A DNA stretch of 64,000 nt from Aureimonas sp. OT7 (GTDB lineage: Bacteria > Pseudomonadota > Alphaproteobacteria > Rhizobiales > Rhizobiaceae), in the NCBI RefSeq assembly GCF_014844055.1, contig NZ_CP062167.1:1999501-2063500 (forward strand). The letters run 5' to 3'. This document shows positions 63,905 through 64,000 of this stretch, in pieces. The translations under genes and the position numbers were made by a program. Numbering within the stretch: position 1 is the stretch's first letter; every line of letters starts with the position of its first letter. The notes beneath the pieces are model-generated. The model was not told the DNA's origin, searched no databases, and was given only the letters and a program-made list of their open reading frames with translations.

Positions 63905-64000
63905 GGCTGTACCTCCGTTGAAAGGAAGACAACAAAGCGCAGGTGAGGCCGTTCCAATTCATCCGGTGTGACGTATGAGCCCACCGCAGGACCCAGGATC

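Overview
The window is chromosomal DNA of an alphaproteobacterium, most likely a member of the Hyphomicrobiales (Rhizobiales), perhaps close to the Aurantimonadaceae. The evidence is a high-GC, densely packed genome; a circularly permuted (two-piece) tmRNA gene; a 2156-residue coiled-coil protein resembling the Growth Pole Ring protein of polar-growing Rhizobiales; a CckA hybrid kinase next to recA and alaS; and an alphaproteobacterial-type LexA box in front of recA. The species cannot be fixed by eye.

Layout. 1-5.4 kb: end of an AsmA-like protein, then on the minus strand thyX, the permuted ssrA gene, sspB and two small conserved genes, with a dipeptide epimerase beyond thyX. 5.5-9.9 kb: a complete Mla/MCE-type lipid transport operon (permease, ATPase, MCE protein, lipoprotein). 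9.9-17.4 kb: a beta-hydroxyacid dehydrogenase, a strong shared terminator and the giant GPR-like gene. 17.8-24.4 kb: an HPt-like protein, a ferredoxin, folP-folK without folB, YcjX/YcjF and a SixA-like phosphatase. 24.6-33.2 kb: dksA, a FliO-like protein, cckA, recA and alaS.

35.2-42.7 kb is the main metabolic island: an IclR regulator diverges from an operon of a GMC flavoprotein dehydrogenase, an MHS/MFS transporter, sulfoacetaldehyde acetyltransferase (Xsc) and phosphate acetyltransferase (Pta), faced by a TauE/SafE-type exporter. Read together these specify uptake of a hydroxysulfonate, most likely isethionate, oxidation to sulfoacetaldehyde, cleavage to acetyl phosphate and sulfite, conversion to acetyl-CoA, and export of sulfite. 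The transport and oxidation assignments rest on context; Xsc and Pta are clear from sequence.

42.7-53 kb holds an autotransporter, an MsbA-like ABC exporter, a BrkB/YihY protein, a LysR/YeiH divergent pair, a VanZ-like protein, a lipoprotein transglycosylase and an EamA transporter whose 3' end is tandemly duplicated. 53.1-61.4 kb contains three tRNA genes (Glu, Pro, Arg) among small housekeeping and stress genes. After tRNA-Arg comes about 1 kb of decayed, gene-poor DNA with only weak traces of mobile or toxin-antitoxin genes. The window ends with two small conserved proteins and a manganese catalase.

No CRISPR array, rRNA operon, insertion sequence or intact prophage was seen. The most interesting parts are the sulfonate island and the tmRNA gene lying directly upstream of the gene for its own proteolytic adaptor SspB.
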